DNA of 64,000 nucleotides, taken from NCBI RefSeq assembly GCF_024198235.1, contig NZ_JAKCFB010000006.1, forward strand, positions 301,418-365,417. The letters run 5' to 3'. Source of the stretch: Myxococcus dinghuensis. Lineage in GTDB: Bacteria; Myxococcota; Myxococcia; Myxococcales; Myxococcaceae. The notes under the pieces are model-generated. The model was given only the letters and a program-made list of their open reading frames with translations, ran no database searches and was not told where the DNA came from. Every line of letters begins with the position of its first letter. Position 1 is the stretch's first letter. Below, one piece after another: positions 40,116 to 51,430 of the stretch. The translations under genes were made by a program, and so were the position numbers.

Positions 40116-41416
40116 CGCGACTCCTTCACCTGACCGTCGGCATACACCTTCCGGCCAGAAACCCAGGTCTGCACCACACGTCCCTTCTGCCTACGGCCAT
40201 GGAAGGGGGTATTCCGGCTGCGGGAATAGAACCGGTGGGCATCCACCGTCCACTCCTCGATGGGGTCCACCACCGTGACGTCCCCCGGGGCCCCCGGGGC
40301 CAGGTGACCGCCCGGCAGCCCGAAGGCCTGGGCGGGACCGTGCGTCAGGAGCGCCACCGCGCGCTGCTCGGTGAGCACGCCCGCGTGGACCAGCTCCAGC
40401 GTCAACCCGAGCGCCGTCTCCAACCCGACGATGCCGTTGATCCCCTTCTCGAACTCGACCTGCTTGTCCAGCACGCCGTGGGGCGCGTGGTCCGTGGCGA
40501 TGGCGTCCACCGTCCCGTCCGCCAGCGCCTCGCGCAGGGCCTCCACGTCGCGGTCGGCGCGCAGGGGCGGCGCCATCTTCGCGTGCGTGTCGTAGTCCCC
40601 CACCGCCCGGTCATCCAGGATGACGTGGTGGGGCGTCGCCTCGGCGGTGACGTTCAGGCCCCGGCGCTTCGCCTCGCGGATGAGGCGCACGCTGCCCTCG
40701 CAGGACACGTGGGCGATGTGCAGCCGGCCCTTCGTCTCCTCCAGCAGCACCAGGTCGCGCGCCACCATGGCCACCTCCGCGGACGCGGGGATGCCTCGCA
40801 GGCCCAGGCGCGTGGCCGTGGGCCCCTCGTGCATGGCGCCCCCGGCGGACAGGGTGAGGTCCTCCTCGTGCACCATCACGGGCACGCCGAAGAGCGTGGC
40901 GTACTGGAGGGCGCGGCGCATCAGCGCGGCGCTCATCACCGGGCGGCCGTCGTCGGTGATGGCCACGCAGCCGGCGGAGATGAGCTCGCCCGTCTCCGCC
41001 AGCTCCTCGCCCTTGAGGCCCTTGGTGATGGCCCCGGCCGGGTACACGTGGCAGAGGTTGGCGGCGCGCGCGCGCGACAGCACCAGCTCCGTGACGAGCC
41101 CGCTGTCGTTGACCACCTTGGTGTTCGGCATCGCCACCACGGCGGTGAACCCGCCGGCCACCGCGGCGCGGCACCCGGTGAGGACGGTCTCCTTCCCCTC
41201 CTCGCCCGGCTCGCGCAGGTGGACGTGCAGGTCGATGAAGCCCGGCAGCACCCAGCGCCCCGCGGCCTCCACCACCTCGGCGCCCGCGGGCACGGGCAGC
41301 GGCGCCTCGGAGACCTCCGCCACCTTGCCGTCCTTCACCAGGACGTCGCGCACGCCGTCCACGCCGTTGCGCGGGTCGATGACGCGCCCGCGCCGGAAGA
41401 GCACCGTGCCGCTCAT
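40112..41416 (-). CDS. pyrC: Dihydroorotase
   Basis: Zinc amidohydrolase cyclising carbamoyl aspartate. [11 protein letters not shown] has the metal-binding Hx[12 protein letters not shown] and [10 protein letters not shown] further ligands, and IATDHAPH the catalytic aspartate, so the enzyme should be active. 434 residues. The ATG at 41416 overlaps the pyrB stop (ATGA); a longer ORF runs to 41800 inside pyrB and is rejected. Confidence 0.94.
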   Translation of the reverse strand: MSGTVLFRRGRVIDPRNGVDGVRDVLVKDGKVAEVSEAPLPVPAGAEVVEAAGRWVLPGFIDLHVHLREPGEEGKETVLTGCRAAVAGGFTAVVAMPNTKVVNDSGLVTELVLSRARAANLCHVYPAGAITKGLKGEELAETGELISAGCVAITDDGRPVMSAALMRRALQYATLFGVPVMVHEEDLTLSAGGAMHEGPTATRLGLRGIPASAEVAMVARDLVLLEETKGRLHIAHVSCEGSVRLIREAKRRGLNVTAEATPHHVILDDRAVGDYDTHAKMAPPLRADRDVEALREALADGTVDAIATDHAPHGVLDKQVEFEKGINGIVGLETALGLTLELVHAGVLTEQRAVALLTHGPAQAFGLPGGHLAPGAPGDVTVVDPIEEWTVDAHRFYSRSRNTPFHGRRQKGRVVQTWVSGRKVYADGQVKESR

Positions 41417-42306
41417 GACGTACACACCTCGAGGATGGCCCGCCGCACGGCGACGCCGTTGGACACCTGCTCCAGGATGACGCTGCGCGGCCCGTCCGCC
41501 ACCGACGGCGCCAGCTCCAGCCCCCGGTTGATGGGGCCTGGGTGCATCACCAGCGCCTCCGGCTTCATCCGCTCCTCGCGCGCCGCGGTGAGCCCGAACA
41601 GCCGCGAGTACTCCTTCGTCGACGGCAGGAACGCCTCGGTCTGCCGCTCCAGTTGCAGGCGCAGGCACATCACCGCGTCCGCCTGCGCCAGCACCGCGTC
41701 CAGGTTGGACGTCACCTCCGCGCCCAGCGACTCCAGCCCCGTGGGCAGCAGCGTGGGGGGCCCACAGAAGACCACCCGCGCGCCCAACTCCTTGAGGCAC
41801 CAGAGGTTGGAGCGGGCGACGCGGCTGTGGAGGATGTCGCCGACGATGAGCACCGTGCGGCCCTCGAGGCTGCCCCAGCGCTGGCGCAGCGTGAAGGCGT
41901 CCAGCAGGGCCTGCGAGGGGTGCTCGTGGGTGCCATCCCCGGCGTTGATGACCGCGCAGCGCACGTGCTTCGCCACCAGGTGGGGCGCGCCGGAGGACTT
42001 GTGGCGCATGACGATGGCCACCGGCCCCGTCGCCTCGATGTTGCGCGCGGTGTCCAGGAGCGTCTCGCCCTTGGACGTCGAGGAGCCGGAGGGGCTCCAG
42101 TTGAGGACCCCCGCGCCCAGGCCCCGGGCGGCCATGTGGAACGAGGTGCGCGTCCGGGTGGAGTCCTCGAAGAAGAGGTTCGCCACCACCTTCCCGCGAA
42201 GGGTGTGGGTGACGTCGGGTCCACCGGGCAGGTGGACGCGCGCTCTGTCGAGCAGTGCCTCCAGCTCGTCCCGGCGCCAGCCTTCGATTCCGAGGAGGTG
42301 TCTCAT
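41413..42306 (-). CDS. pyrB: Aspartate carbamoyltransferase catalytic subunit
   Basis: Condenses carbamoyl phosphate with aspartate. [12 protein letters not shown] binds carbamoyl phosphate; [19 protein letters not shown] and MHPGPINRG are further active-site blocks. 297 residues from ATG 42306. An apparent extension to 42594 overlaps lepB and is rejected. 85 bases downstream of the first lepB copy; no pyrR or attenuator was recognised. Confidence 0.94.
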   Translation of the reverse strand: MRHLLGIEGWRRDELEALLDRARVHLPGGPDVTHTLRGKVVANLFFEDSTRTRTSFHMAARGLGAGVLNWSPSGSSTSKGETLLDTARNIEATGPVAIVMRHKSSGAPHLVAKHVRCAVINAGDGTHEHPSQALLDAFTLRQRWGSLEGRTVLIVGDILHSRVARSNLWCLKELGARVVFCGPPTLLPTGLESLGAEVTSNLDAVLAQADAVMCLRLQLERQTEAFLPSTKEYSRLFGLTAAREERMKPEALVMHPGPINRGLELAPSVADGPRSVILEQVSNGVAVRRAILEVCTS

Positions 42307-42391
42307 GGCCGGGGGCGCCGCGTACCCCGGGCCGTGCGGCGCGTCAAGCACCGTCCGCGACGAGGCGGCCCGCTCGCCCACCAGGTGTGTG

Positions 42392-43651
42392 TCAGCGGAC
42401 CGGCTCGAAGAAGCGATCCACCCGGAGGCCGGTGCCACCGAACACGCCGTGGAGCAGCCCCTGGTAGCCCAGCGACATCCACACCACCATCGCCTTGCCC
42501 TTGATGTGGCCGTAGGGCACGAACTGCGCGCGGTTGTAACCGCCCGGGCCGCCCAGGCCATGCCGGCTGTCGGAGCTGTTGTCACGGTTGTCACCGAGCA
42601 CGAAGACGTGCCCCGGCGGCACGACGTAGGGCCCCTCGTGACGGGGCGTGCGCTCGGACATCTGGAGCACGGCGTGGGAGACGCCGGACAGGTCCTCCTC
42701 GAAGAGGGCCTCCTGCTGGTCGAACCAGTCCCCGCCCTCGACCAGGTTGTGGACGGTGAAGCGCGGGTCGACGCTCCGGCGCGCCTGCACCTGGCCGTTG
42801 ATGGAGACGACGCCGTCGTTCAGCTCCACCACGTCCCCGGGCACGCCCACCACGCGCTTGATGAGGTCCTTCGACTCGTCGACGGGGTTGTTGAAGACGA
42901 CGACGTCCCCTCGCGTCGGCGCGCGCACGAGGACGAACGGCACCACGTTCAGGAACGGGAGGCGCACGCCATAGATGAACTTGTTGACCAGGACGTGGTC
43001 GCCGATCTCCAGCGTGGGCAGCATGGAGCCGGACGGAATCCGGTAGGGCTCCACCGCGGCGGTCCGGAAGGCCAGGGCGAAGAGCAGCAGCTTCACGATG
43101 CCCCCCACCGAGTCCCACGTCGTCTGCTTGCGGAAGGCCCCCAGGTGCTGTGCCGTCAGGTCCTCGAGCGCCTTGAGCTCGCGCCGCAGCGCCTCTGCCT
43201 CCCCCGCCACGCAGGCCCCCTCCACGCGCAGGGCCTGCTCGGCGAGGCGCGCGGGTGTCCCCGCCTCCAGCTTCGCCTGGACCTGGGGCTTGCGCAGCAG
43301 CCGGTCGCCCTCCTCCAGCAGCTCGCCCGCCTCGTAGCGCAGCGGGCGCAGCGCCCGCTCCTTCGCGGACAGGTTGCGGAAGACGAGCAGCGCCAGGAAG
43401 TACGCCACCATCACCAGGCCGAAGCCCTTCATCGCCGGCTGGGCCCACGCCGCCGCCGGGGGGGCGTACTGGACGACGAGGGTGTAGGGGACGCAGGCCA
43501 GCGCGACGAGGACGGGCGGTGTCCACAGGCTGGTGAGGCGCTCCCGCCACGCCAGGAGGCGGCGCGCGCGCGCCTGCTCGGGCGTCCGCTGCTGCGCCAT
43601 GGCGGCGGCGAGGGTCGTGGGGAGCGGGGCGGAAGGGCTGGCTGCGGTCAT
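42392..43651 (-). CDS. lepB: Signal peptidase I (copy A)
   Basis: Membrane serine protease that cleaves export signals. Ser209 in [14 protein letters not shown] and Lys265 in [12 protein letters not shown] are the catalytic dyad; [13 protein letters not shown] and the C-terminal [12 protein letters not shown] are also typical. 419 residues: two N-terminal hydrophobic segments (about 47-68 and 76-92), a ~90-residue helical cytoplasmic linker and a third membrane segment before the active site. Sister gene of the next entry, aligning without gaps through the catalytic region. Confidence 0.93.
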   Translation of the reverse strand: MTAASPSAPLPTTLAAAMAQQRTPEQARARRLLAWRERLTSLWTPPVLVALACVPYTLVVQYAPPAAAWAQPAMKGFGLVMVAYFLALLVFRNLSAKERALRPLRYEAGELLEEGDRLLRKPQVQAKLEAGTPARLAEQALRVEGACVAGEAEALRRELKALEDLTAQHLGAFRKQTTWDSVGGIVKLLLFALAFRTAAVEPYRIPSGSMLPTLEIGDHVLVNKFIYGVRLPFLNVVPFVLVRAPTRGDVVVFNNPVDESKDLIKRVVGVPGDVVELNDGVVSINGQVQARRSVDPRFTVHNLVEGGDWFDQQEALFEEDLSGVSHAVLQMSERTPRHEGPYVVPPGHVFVLGDNRDNSSDSRHGLGGPGGYNRAQFVPYGHIKGKAMVVWMSLGYQGLLHGVFGGTGLRVDRFFEPVR

Positions 43652-43759
43652 GGGCGACGGCTCCGTCCTGACACCCCGAGGAGCCTCATCCTCGCCCCCC
43701 GGCGGCGTCGAGCCCCACCATAACCCGGGACGCGCCGCGACAGTCCCGGACGTCGCGCC

Positions 43760-45016
43760 TCAGCGCACCGGCTCGAAGAAGCGGTCCACCCGCAGGCCGG
43801 TGCCGCCGAACAGCCCATGCAGCAGGCCGTGGTAGCCCAGCGACAGCCACACCACCATCGCCTTGCCCTTGATGTGGCCGTACGGCACGAACTCCGTCTG
43901 GTTGTTGCCGGTGATGCCGAAGCCGTGGCGGCTGTCCGCGCTGTTGTCGCGGTTGTCGCCCATGACGAAGACCTGCCCGGGGGGCACCACGTAGGGCCCC
44001 TCGTGGCGCGGCATCCGGGAGAGCGTCTGGAGGGCGGCATGCGACACGCCCGACAGGTCCTCCTCGTAGAGGGTCTCCTGCTGGTCGAACCACACGCCGT
44101 TGTCGGTGATGTTGTGGACGATGAACTCGGACGAGACGCGCTCGCGGGGCTGCATCTTGCCGTTGATGTAGACCACGCCCTCGAACAGCTCGACGGTGTC
44201 GCCCGGCAGGCCGACCACGCGCTTGATGTAGTCCTTGGACTCGTCGACCGGGTTGTTGAAGACGATGACGTCGCCGCGCGCCGGCCGCCGGACGAGGACG
44301 AACGGCACCACGTTCATGAACGGGATGCGCACCCCGTAGATGAACTTGTTGACGAAGACCTGGTCGCCGATCTCCAGCGTGGGGAGCATGGACCCGGACG
44401 GAATCCGGTACGGCTCCACGATGAAGGTGCGGATGACGAGCGCCACCAGCAGCGCCTTGCCGAACCCGCCCACGAAGTCCATGACGGAGCGCTTGCGGAA
44501 GGCGCCCAGGTGCTGCGCCGTCAGGGCCTCCAGCCCCTTGAGCTCCGCGCGCAGCGTGTCCGCGTCGCCGGCCACCGACGCGTTCTCCACGCGCAGGGCC
44601 TGCTCGGCGATCTGCTCGGACACGCCCGGCTGGAGCCGCCCCATGCCCTGCACCTTGCGCAGCAGGGCCTCGTCCTCGGAGATGAGCTCGTGCGCCTCCT
44701 GCCTGAGCGGGCGCAGCGCCTTCTCCTTCGCGGACACGTTGCGGAAGACGAGCAGCACCAGGAAGAACGCCACCATCACCAGGCCCAGGCCCTTCATCAC
44801 GGGCTGGGCCCACGACGCGGCGGCCGGGGCGTACTCGATGAGCAGCGTGTAGGGGATGAAGGCCAGGCCGATGATGCACAGCGGGGCCCACAGGCTGGTG
44901 AGCATCTCCCGCCACACCAGCTTGCGGCGCGCGCGCAGCTGGTCCGGCGTGCGGCGGGCGGCCATCACCGAGGAGAGCTTCACGGCGGGAGGGGCGGAGG
45001 GGCTGGCCGCGCTCAT
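43760..45016 (-). CDS. lepB: Signal peptidase I (copy B)
   Basis: 418 residues with the same domain plan as copy A and the same catalytic numbering (Ser209, Lys265). It follows lepA by only four bases, as lepB often does, so it is probably the original copy; copy A is 108 bases downstream. The copies differ most in the N-terminal tail and in the loop after the lysine, which could tune substrate choice. Confidence 0.93.
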   Translation of the reverse strand: MSAASPSAPPAVKLSSVMAARRTPDQLRARRKLVWREMLTSLWAPLCIIGLAFIPYTLLIEYAPAAASWAQPVMKGLGLVMVAFFLVLLVFRNVSAKEKALRPLRQEAHELISEDEALLRKVQGMGRLQPGVSEQIAEQALRVENASVAGDADTLRAELKGLEALTAQHLGAFRKRSVMDFVGGFGKALLVALVIRTFIVEPYRIPSGSMLPTLEIGDQVFVNKFIYGVRIPFMNVVPFVLVRRPARGDVIVFNNPVDESKDYIKRVVGLPGDTVELFEGVVYINGKMQPRERVSSEFIVHNITDNGVWFDQQETLYEEDLSGVSHAALQTLSRMPRHEGPYVVPPGQVFVMGDNRDNSADSRHGFGITGNNQTEFVPYGHIKGKAMVVWLSLGYHGLLHGLFGGTGLRVDRFFEPVR

Positions 45017-45020
45017 GGGC

Positions 45021-46832
45021 TCACTGCTCCGTCTTGAGGACCGCGAGGAAGGCCTCCTGCGGAATCTCCACCGTGCCCACCTGCTTCATGCGCTTCTTGC
45101 CCTCCTTCTGCTTCTCGAGGAGCTTGCGCTTGCGGCTGATGTCGCCGCCGTAGCACTTGGCGAGCACGTTCTTGCGCATGGCGGAGATCGTCTCGCGCGC
45201 GATGATCTTCGCGCCGATGGCCGCCTGGATGGCCACCTCGTACATCTGCTTCGGGATGACCTCCTTGAGCTTCTGGCACACCTCGCGACCGCGCAGGTAC
45301 GCGCGCTCGCGGTGCACGATGACGCTCAGCGCGTCCACCGGGTCCCCGTTGATGAGGATGTCCAGGCGGGCCAGGTCCGCCTCCTGGTAGCCGGACAGCT
45401 CGTAGTCGAGGCTGGCGTAGCCACGCGACACGCTCTTGAGCTTGTCGAAGAAGTCGAAGACGACCTCCGCCAGCGGCATCTCGTACGTCACCTGCACGCG
45501 CTGGCCGCTGCTGCCCAGGTACTTCATGTCCTTCTGCACGCCGCGGCGCTCCTGGCACAGCTTCAGGATGGCGCCCAGGTGGTCGTTGGGGACGTGGATG
45601 TGACAGGTGAGGATGGGCTCCTCGAACTTCTCGATGTTCTGCACCGGCGGCAGCTTGGCCGGGTTGTCCACGAGCTGGACCTCGCCCTTGCTCGTGGTGA
45701 TCCGGTACACCACGCTCGGCGCGGTGGTGATGAGATCCAGGTTGTACTCGCGCTCCAGGCGCTCCTGGACGATCTCCATGTGCAGGAGGCCCAGGTAGCC
45801 GCAGCGGAAGCCGAAGCCCAGCGCCGTGGACGACTCGGGCTCGTACGTGAAGGCGGAGTCGTTGAGCTTCAGCTTCGCCAGCGCGTCACGCAGGTTCTCG
45901 TACTCGGCGGAGTCCACCGGGAAGATGCCGGAGAACACCATCGGCTTGACTTCCTGGAACCCCGGGAACGGCTCTTCCGTGGGGCGCAGCTCCTCGGTGA
46001 CGGTGTCACCGACCTTGGCGTCCTGCAGCTCCTTGATGTTGGCGACGAGCACGCCCACCTCGCCCGCCATGAGCTGCGTCACCGGGCGCGAGAACGGGCT
46101 GAACACACCCAGCTCCTGCACCTCGAAGACCTTGTTGTTGCTCCACAGCTTGATCTTCTGCTTGAGCTTCAGCGTGCCCTCGAGCACGCGCACCAGCGTC
46201 ACCACGCCCCGGTAGTTGTCGTACCAGGAGTCGAAGATGAGGGCCTTGAGCGGCGCGTCCGGCGAGCCGCTCGGGGGCGGCACGCGCTGCACCACCGACT
46301 CGAGGATCTCGTGGATGCCGATGCCCTCCTTCGCGGAGGCCGGCACCGCCACGGACGCGTCGATGCCGATGACGTCCTCGATCTCCGCGCGGGTGCGCGC
46401 CACGTCCGCGCTGGGCAGGTCGATCTTGTTGATGACCGGGATGATCTCCAGGTCGTGGTCCAGCGCCATGTAGACGTTGGCCAGCGTCTGGGCCTCCACG
46501 CCCTGCGACGCGTCCACCACCAGCAGCGCCCCCTCGCACGCGGCCAGGCTGCGGCTCACCTCGTAGGCGAAGTCCACGTGTCCCGGCGTGTCGATGAGGT
46601 TCAGGACGTACTGCTTGCCGTCCTTCGCCGTGTAGTTCATCCGCACGGACTGGGCCTTGATGGTGATGCCCCGCTCGCGCTCGATGTCCATGTTGTCGAG
46701 GAACTGGGCCTGCGCCTCGCGCTTGCTCAGCGTCCCCGTCTTGTCGAGGAGGCGGTCGGCCAGCGTCGACTTCCCATGGTCGATATGGGCGATGATGCAG
46801 AAGTTGCGGATGTGCGCGTTTTCAGCCGGCAT
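45021..46832 (-). CDS. lepA: Elongation factor 4 (LepA)
   Basis: Ribosome-associated GTPase that back-translocates or aids initiation. [30 protein letters not shown] and NKIDLP are G1, G3 and G4; the C-terminal [26 protein letters not shown] is the LepA-specific tail. 603 residues. First gene of the lepA-lepB-lepB group. Confidence 0.96.
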   Translation of the reverse strand: MPAENAHIRNFCIIAHIDHGKSTLADRLLDKTGTLSKREAQAQFLDNMDIERERGITIKAQSVRMNYTAKDGKQYVLNLIDTPGHVDFAYEVSRSLAACEGALLVVDASQGVEAQTLANVYMALDHDLEIIPVINKIDLPSADVARTRAEIEDVIGIDASVAVPASAKEGIGIHEILESVVQRVPPPSGSPDAPLKALIFDSWYDNYRGVVTLVRVLEGTLKLKQKIKLWSNNKVFEVQELGVFSPFSRPVTQLMAGEVGVLVANIKELQDAKVGDTVTEELRPTEEPFPGFQEVKPMVFSGIFPVDSAEYENLRDALAKLKLNDSAFTYEPESSTALGFGFRCGYLGLLHMEIVQERLEREYNLDLITTAPSVVYRITTSKGEVQLVDNPAKLPPVQNIEKFEEPILTCHIHVPNDHLGAILKLCQERRGVQKDMKYLGSSGQRVQVTYEMPLAEVVFDFFDKLKSVSRGYASLDYELSGYQEADLARLDILINGDPVDALSVIVHRERAYLRGREVCQKLKEVIPKQMYEVAIQAAIGAKIIARETISAMRKNVLAKCYGGDISRKRKLLEKQKEGKKRMKQVGTVEIPQEAFLAVLKTEQ

Positions 46833-47000
46833 GTTCGGAGCGCTCGTCGGAAGAAGCGGGCGTGACTAACAGGGAACCGCGCGAAAATCTACGCGTGAAC
46901 GTCCGCCCGACGAGCAACCCGTCGGGGGAGCCCCATTGTTCCCCAACCATCAGGGTCCACGCCCGGTCCGCCCGGTGTCCCACCAGGGGAACGGCTCCGC

Positions 47001-47019
47001 GGGGGACTGTTCGTCCCCC
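47001..47019 (-). terminator. Hairpin after the sugar epimerase genes
   Basis: GGGGGAC (47001-47007) pairs with GTCCCCC (47013-47019) around TGTTC. It lies about 50 bases beyond the epimerase stop on the minus strand and upstream of lepA. No U-tract. Confidence 0.4.
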
Positions 47020-47066
47020 ATCCTTCCCGGGCACACCCCGGGGGACTGGCGCGCCAGCGGCGGCGA

Positions 47067-48011
47067 TCAGCCGTGGGCGCGGCCCGGACCGCCGACCTTC
47101 TCCCGGAAGAAGGCGACGGTGCGGCGGGCGCCCTCCTTCAGGTCCACGGTCGGCTCCCAGCCCAGCACCTTCTTCGCCAGGCGGTTGTCGATGCAGGAGC
47201 GCATCTGCTCGCCCGGCTTGGCCGGGGCGTGGGCCACGGCGGCGGAGGAGCCGGCGGCCTCGGCCAGCAGCGCGTAGAGGCGGTTGATGTCCGTCTCCAC
47301 GCCGGTGCCGATGTTGATGGCCCCCACGTAGTCGTTCTCGAAGGCGAGCCGGTTGGCGCGGGCCACGTCGGGCCCGAAGACGAAGTCCCGGGTCTGCTTG
47401 CCCTCGCCGAAGATGGTGCAGCCCTGCCCCTGGATGAGGCGCTGGCAGAAGATGGCCACCACGCCCGCCTCGCCGTGCGGGTTCTGTCGCGGGCCGTACA
47501 CGTTGGCGTAGCGCAGGGCCACGTACGGCAGGCCGTACTGCGCCCGGTAGTACCCCAGGTACAGCTCGCCGGCCGCCTTGGAGACGCCGTACGGGGACAC
47601 CGGCCGCGTCGGGTGGTTCTCCGGTGCGGGGAACACGTCCTGCTCGCCGTAGATGGCGCCGCCGGTGGAGCTGAAGATGACCTTCTTCACACCGGAGACC
47701 CGCGCGGCCTCCAGCAGGTTGAGCATGCCGCGGATGTTCACGTCCGCGTCGAAGCCCGGGTCGTCCACGCTGCGCCGGACGTCCATCTGCGCCGCCAGGT
47801 GACAGAGCACCTGGGGCTTCTCCGCCTTGATGAGCTCCGAGGCCTCCCGGCTGCGGATGTCGTGCACCGCCAGCCGGACGCGCGGGTCCAGGTTCTCCCG
47901 CTTGCCGCCGGACAGGTCGTCCAGGGCGATGACCTCGTGCCCACCCCGAAGGAACTCGTCGCACACGTGCGAGCCGATGAAGCCCGCGCCACCCGTCACC
48001 AGGACTTTCAC
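47067..48011 (-). CDS. NAD-dependent nucleotide-sugar epimerase (UDP-glucose 4-epimerase-like)
   Basis: Extended SDR of 314 residues. VLVTGGAGFIGSHV binds NAD, the active-site Ser/Thr lies in SSTGGAIYG, and the catalytic pair is YGVSK. The sequence is closest in style to GalE-type epimerases; substrate not certain. I chose the GTG at 48011 because it gives the canonical SDR start and GGGGAG lies upstream; the ORF continues to 48110 without similarity. 73 bases after the UXS gene: a two-gene nucleotide-sugar operon, probably for exopolysaccharide or LPS. Confidence 0.88.
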   Translation of the reverse strand: MKVLVTGGAGFIGSHVCDEFLRGGHEVIALDDLSGGKRENLDPRVRLAVHDIRSREASELIKAEKPQVLCHLAAQMDVRRSVDDPGFDADVNIRGMLNLLEAARVSGVKKVIFSSTGGAIYGEQDVFPAPENHPTRPVSPYGVSKAAGELYLGYYRAQYGLPYVALRYANVYGPRQNPHGEAGVVAIFCQRLIQGQGCTIFGEGKQTRDFVFGPDVARANRLAFENDYVGAINIGTGVETDINRLYALLAEAAGSSAAVAHAPAKPGEQMRSCIDNRLAKKVLGWEPTVDLKEGARRTVAFFREKVGGPGRAHG

Positions 48012-48084
48012 GCTATCCGTCTCCCCGCCACCCGGCCGTGGCCGTACCTGACTGCGATTTCCGAGGGTCTCTCGCGGCGGCAAC

Positions 48085-49050
<966 letters not shown>

Positions 49051-49069
49051 GTCGCGCCTCTCTGTTCTT

Positions 49070-49249
49070 TCAAATCTCGTCGAAGGTCGCCTGCCCGGGG
49101 AGCTGCGCCTTGTACTTCTCCAGGACCAGGTCGATGCCCTGGCGGATGTACTCGGCCACGGGCACCTTGGTCTTCTGGTTCAGCGCCTTCAGGAGCTCGT
49201 TCTGCTCCGGGGTGATGTAGATGGTGGTGCTGATCTTCTTTCGGGCCAT
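49070..49249 (-). CDS. Ribbon-helix-helix (CopG/Arc-like) DNA-binding protein
   Basis: 59 residues: [47 protein letters not shown] has the basic N-terminal strand and the two-helix pattern of RHH dimers. Start at ATG 49249; the frame runs further upstream but overlaps the divergent lipoprotein. No ribosome site is visible, so translation may be near-leaderless. It may regulate itself, the sugar genes or the lipoprotein. Confidence 0.8.
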   Translation of the reverse strand: MARKKISTTIYITPEQNELLKALNQKTKVPVAEYIRQGIDLVLEKYKAQLPGQATFDEI

Positions 49250-49252
49250 GGC

Positions 49253-49272
49253 GATATGTGAAAATATATGGA
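49253..49272. promoter_or_regulatory. AT-rich promoter/operator patch between the RHH and DxDxDG genes
   Basis: ATATGTGAAAATATATGG (from 49254) is strikingly AT-rich in this genome. Read on the minus strand, TATATT (49268-49263) could be the -10 of the RHH gene, giving a leader of about seven bases. The same bases could serve the divergent lipoprotein. No -35 was assigned. Confidence 0.4.
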
Positions 49273-49343
49273 ATGACGTGGCGCGCGAAAGCATCTCGTG
49301 CGCGCGACACGAGGGAGGCCCACCCGCCTCCCCGGAGCGCCCG

Positions 49344-49973
49344 ATGACCCGAAGCAACCGCTCGATTTTCCTGGGCTTTCTGACCGCGGGACTCCTCACT
49401 GGCTGCGCGAGCAGGTCCGGCGGGACACCGGGGGGCACCGCGGAGAAGGGCGTGTCCGCGCCGGGCGCGGAGGCGGTCCACGCCCCCCCGGCGAGCAACG
49501 AACGCGTCAGCCAGCAGGACGTGAACGGCGACGGGAAGCCGGACGTGTGGACCTACATCGTCGTGGAGCGCGGCGAGGACGGCCAGGAGCGCTACCGGAA
49601 GGTGCGCCAGGAGCTGGACCTGAACTGGGACGGGCGCGTGGACCTCACCCGCTTCTTCGACCCGGCCGGGGCCCTGACGCGCGAGGTGATGGACCTGGAC
49701 TACGACGGCAAGGTGGACGCCACGTACTTCTACGAGAAGGGCGCCAACACGCGTCGCGAGCGGGACTTCGACGGCGACGGCCGCGCGGACACCACGACCT
49801 TCTACGAGAAGGGGCAGTTGGTGCGGAAGGAGCGCGACACCAACGGCGATGGCCGGGTGGACTCGTGGGAGTACTGGGAGAACGGCCAGTTGGACCGGCT
49901 GGGCGAGGACCTGGACGGCGACGGCACCGTCGACAAGTGGACCCGCAATCCGGATGCGGCCCGCGAGCAGTGA
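49344..49973 (+). CDS. Lipoprotein with six Ca-binding-like DxDxDG repeats
   Basis: 209 residues. A lipoprotein signal with lipobox LLTGC (Cys21) is followed by a low-complexity linker and six D-x-[DN]-x-D-G-x-x-D loops at 59-67, 92-100, 117-125, 141-149, 165-173 and 189-197. These are EF-hand/dockerin-type calcium loops, here about 25 residues apart and alternating with aromatic strands. Probably an outer-membrane or periplasmic calcium-stabilised protein. ATG 49344 is chosen for the signal peptide. Divergent from the RHH gene. Confidence 0.8.
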   Translation: MTRSNRSIFLGFLTAGLLTGCASRSGGTPGGTAEKGVSAPGAEAVHAPPASNERVSQQDVNGDGKPDVWTYIVVERGEDGQERYRKVRQELDLNWDGRVDLTRFFDPAGALTREVMDLDYDGKVDATYFYEKGANTRRERDFDGDGRADTTTFYEKGQLVRKERDTNGDGRVDSWEYWENGQLDRLGEDLDGDGTVDKWTRNPDAAREQ

Positions 49974-50000
49974 GCGGGCCGCGGACGGGGTGACGCCGCG

Positions 50001-50363
50001 CTACGGCGCGCTGGTGCCGGTGCGCCCGTAGGAGTCCTCCAGGCGCACCACGTCGTCCAGCTCCGGGGTGCTGACCTCGAGGATGTCGCAGTCGGTGAGC
50101 GCGACCATGCGGTGCTTCGTCAGCGGCTTGATGTGGTAGCTCTCGCCGGGGTTCATCTCCCGCTCGATGAGCCCCTGTCCCTCGTCGACGACGAAGAGCA
50201 GCTTGCCGCTCTGGACGTGGATCGTCTCGTCCTTCTTGTTGTGGTACTGCAGGCTGAGCTTGTGGCCCTGCTTCACGTGCAGCAGCTTGCCCACATAGCG
50301 CTCGGTGTGGGCCCAGATGAGCTCGTGGCCCCAGGGCTTCTCCACCCGCCTCGTCGTCGTCAT
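50001..50363 (-). CDS. Cupin protein, mannose-6-phosphate isomerase type II-like
   Basis: 120 residues. VEKPWGHELIWAHTERYVGKLLHV, then HKLSLQYHNKKDETIHV and a later TKHRM supply the cupin metal ligands; the sequence matches the C-terminal isomerase domain of ManC-type proteins. It stands alone without the guanylyltransferase half, so it may isomerise sugar phosphates or only bind a sugar nucleotide. ATG 50363. Gap of 28 bases to the upstream SPOR gene. Confidence 0.82.
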   Translation of the reverse strand: MTTTRRVEKPWGHELIWAHTERYVGKLLHVKQGHKLSLQYHNKKDETIHVQSGKLLFVVDEGQGLIEREMNPGESYHIKPLTKHRMVALTDCDILEVSTPELDDVVRLEDSYGRTGTSAP

Positions 50364-50391
50364 GGTGCTTCCCGTCTTCCTCGGCCCCGCC

Positions 50392-51303
50392 CTAGTTCGT
50401 GCCGGCCACGAACGCGTCGAGCTGGGTCTCACGCTTGAAGTCTGCCAGATACCGGGACGCCGCATCCTTGGTCGCGAACGTCCCCATGCGGACCCGGTAC
50501 CAGGTGCCCTTTCCGGACACCTCCGCCGTGACGATATAGGGGGCGTAGCCCCGATCACGCAACCGGCCGGCGAAACGGTCGGCCTCCTGCTTGTCCTGGA
50601 ACGCCGACAACTGGAGCGTGAACGCCCCACCCTTCACGGAGGGGTCCGGCGGCTGGGCGGCGACGCGGGCGATGGCCTCCTTCAGCCCCCCACCCTCCTT
50701 GTTCGTCGTGCGCGTCGGCACGGCGGCGGCCTCCACCTTGCCGGACACCTGCGTGGCGGCGGCGGGCTTCTCCGCGACGACGGGCGCGGGCTTGTCCGCG
50801 GGCTTCTTCTCCGCGACGGGCTCCGCTGCGGGCTTGGGCGCCGCGACGGCGACGGTGGTGGGCTCCTCCGAAGGCTCCTCGGGAGGCAGCTCGCCCGTGT
50901 CCGGGTCCGGCGTCGGGGCCAGCGCGGTGGCGGGCTTCCCCGCGGGCGTCGAGGGCTTGGGCGCGGCGGGCTTCTCCGGCGCGGCCGCGGGCTTCGCGGC
51001 GACGGGCTTGGGCGCCGGGGGTGCGACGGGCTCGGAGCCGGTCTTGCGCGTCAGCTCGTCCGGATAGGTGAAGGGCTGCTCCTTCTGCTGGACGGCCTGG
51101 AGCGCCTGGGCGTTGGCGTCGAGCGCGGAGAGCAGGTCGGGGGCGGTGGCCGTCTGGGCGTCCCCCGCGAGCTTCTTGCCCACGACGACGCCGAGCACGA
51201 AGACGGCGCCCAGGACGACGATGCCGGCGATCAACAGACTGACGATCTGCCGGTTGTCGAGAGAGACGTCGAACTTCTCCTTCATCCGGTGGGCGTCACG
51301 CAT
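50392..51303 (-). CDS. SPOR-domain membrane protein
   Basis: About 303 residues. A short cytoplasmic start, one membrane segment (IVSLLIAGIVVLGAVFVLGVVVG), a long Pro/Ala/Lys/Glu-rich periplasmic linker, and a C-terminal SPOR fold (FTLQLSAFQDKQEADRFAGRLRDRGY...WYRVRMGTFATKDAASRYL). SPOR domains bind peptidoglycan stripped of stem peptides at division sites, so a role in cell division or envelope work is likely. Start at 51303; 51285 is a possible alternative. Confidence 0.85.
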   Translation of the reverse strand: MRDAHRMKEKFDVSLDNRQIVSLLIAGIVVLGAVFVLGVVVGKKLAGDAQTATAPDLLSALDANAQALQAVQQKEQPFTYPDELTRKTGSEPVAPPAPKPVAAKPAAAPEKPAAPKPSTPAGKPATALAPTPDPDTGELPPEEPSEEPTTVAVAAPKPAAEPVAEKKPADKPAPVVAEKPAAATQVSGKVEAAAVPTRTTNKEGGGLKEAIARVAAQPPDPSVKGGAFTLQLSAFQDKQEADRFAGRLRDRGYAPYIVTAEVSGKGTWYRVRMGTFATKDAASRYLADFKRETQLDAFVAGTN

Positions 51304-51430
51304 GGCTCGGCAGTCCTCACACGCGGACACAGCGGGCCACACGGGTCCGTGTTGCGGCCTGTAGCGTCGGCGTGGAGGCACCGTACGCCCCACCTCCAGG
51401 CCGGTCAAATTCACGGAACCGCGACTGGCG

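Noticed and set aside
40199..43723. 1174-codon plus-strand ORF opposite pyrC/pyrB/lepB
   Set aside because: Same reason: shadow of real minus-strand genes with strong motifs.
49221..49343. Upstream extension of the DxDxDG lipoprotein ORF
   Set aside because: It overlaps the divergent RHH gene and lacks a signal peptide; the ATG at 49344 begins a canonical lipoprotein signal.
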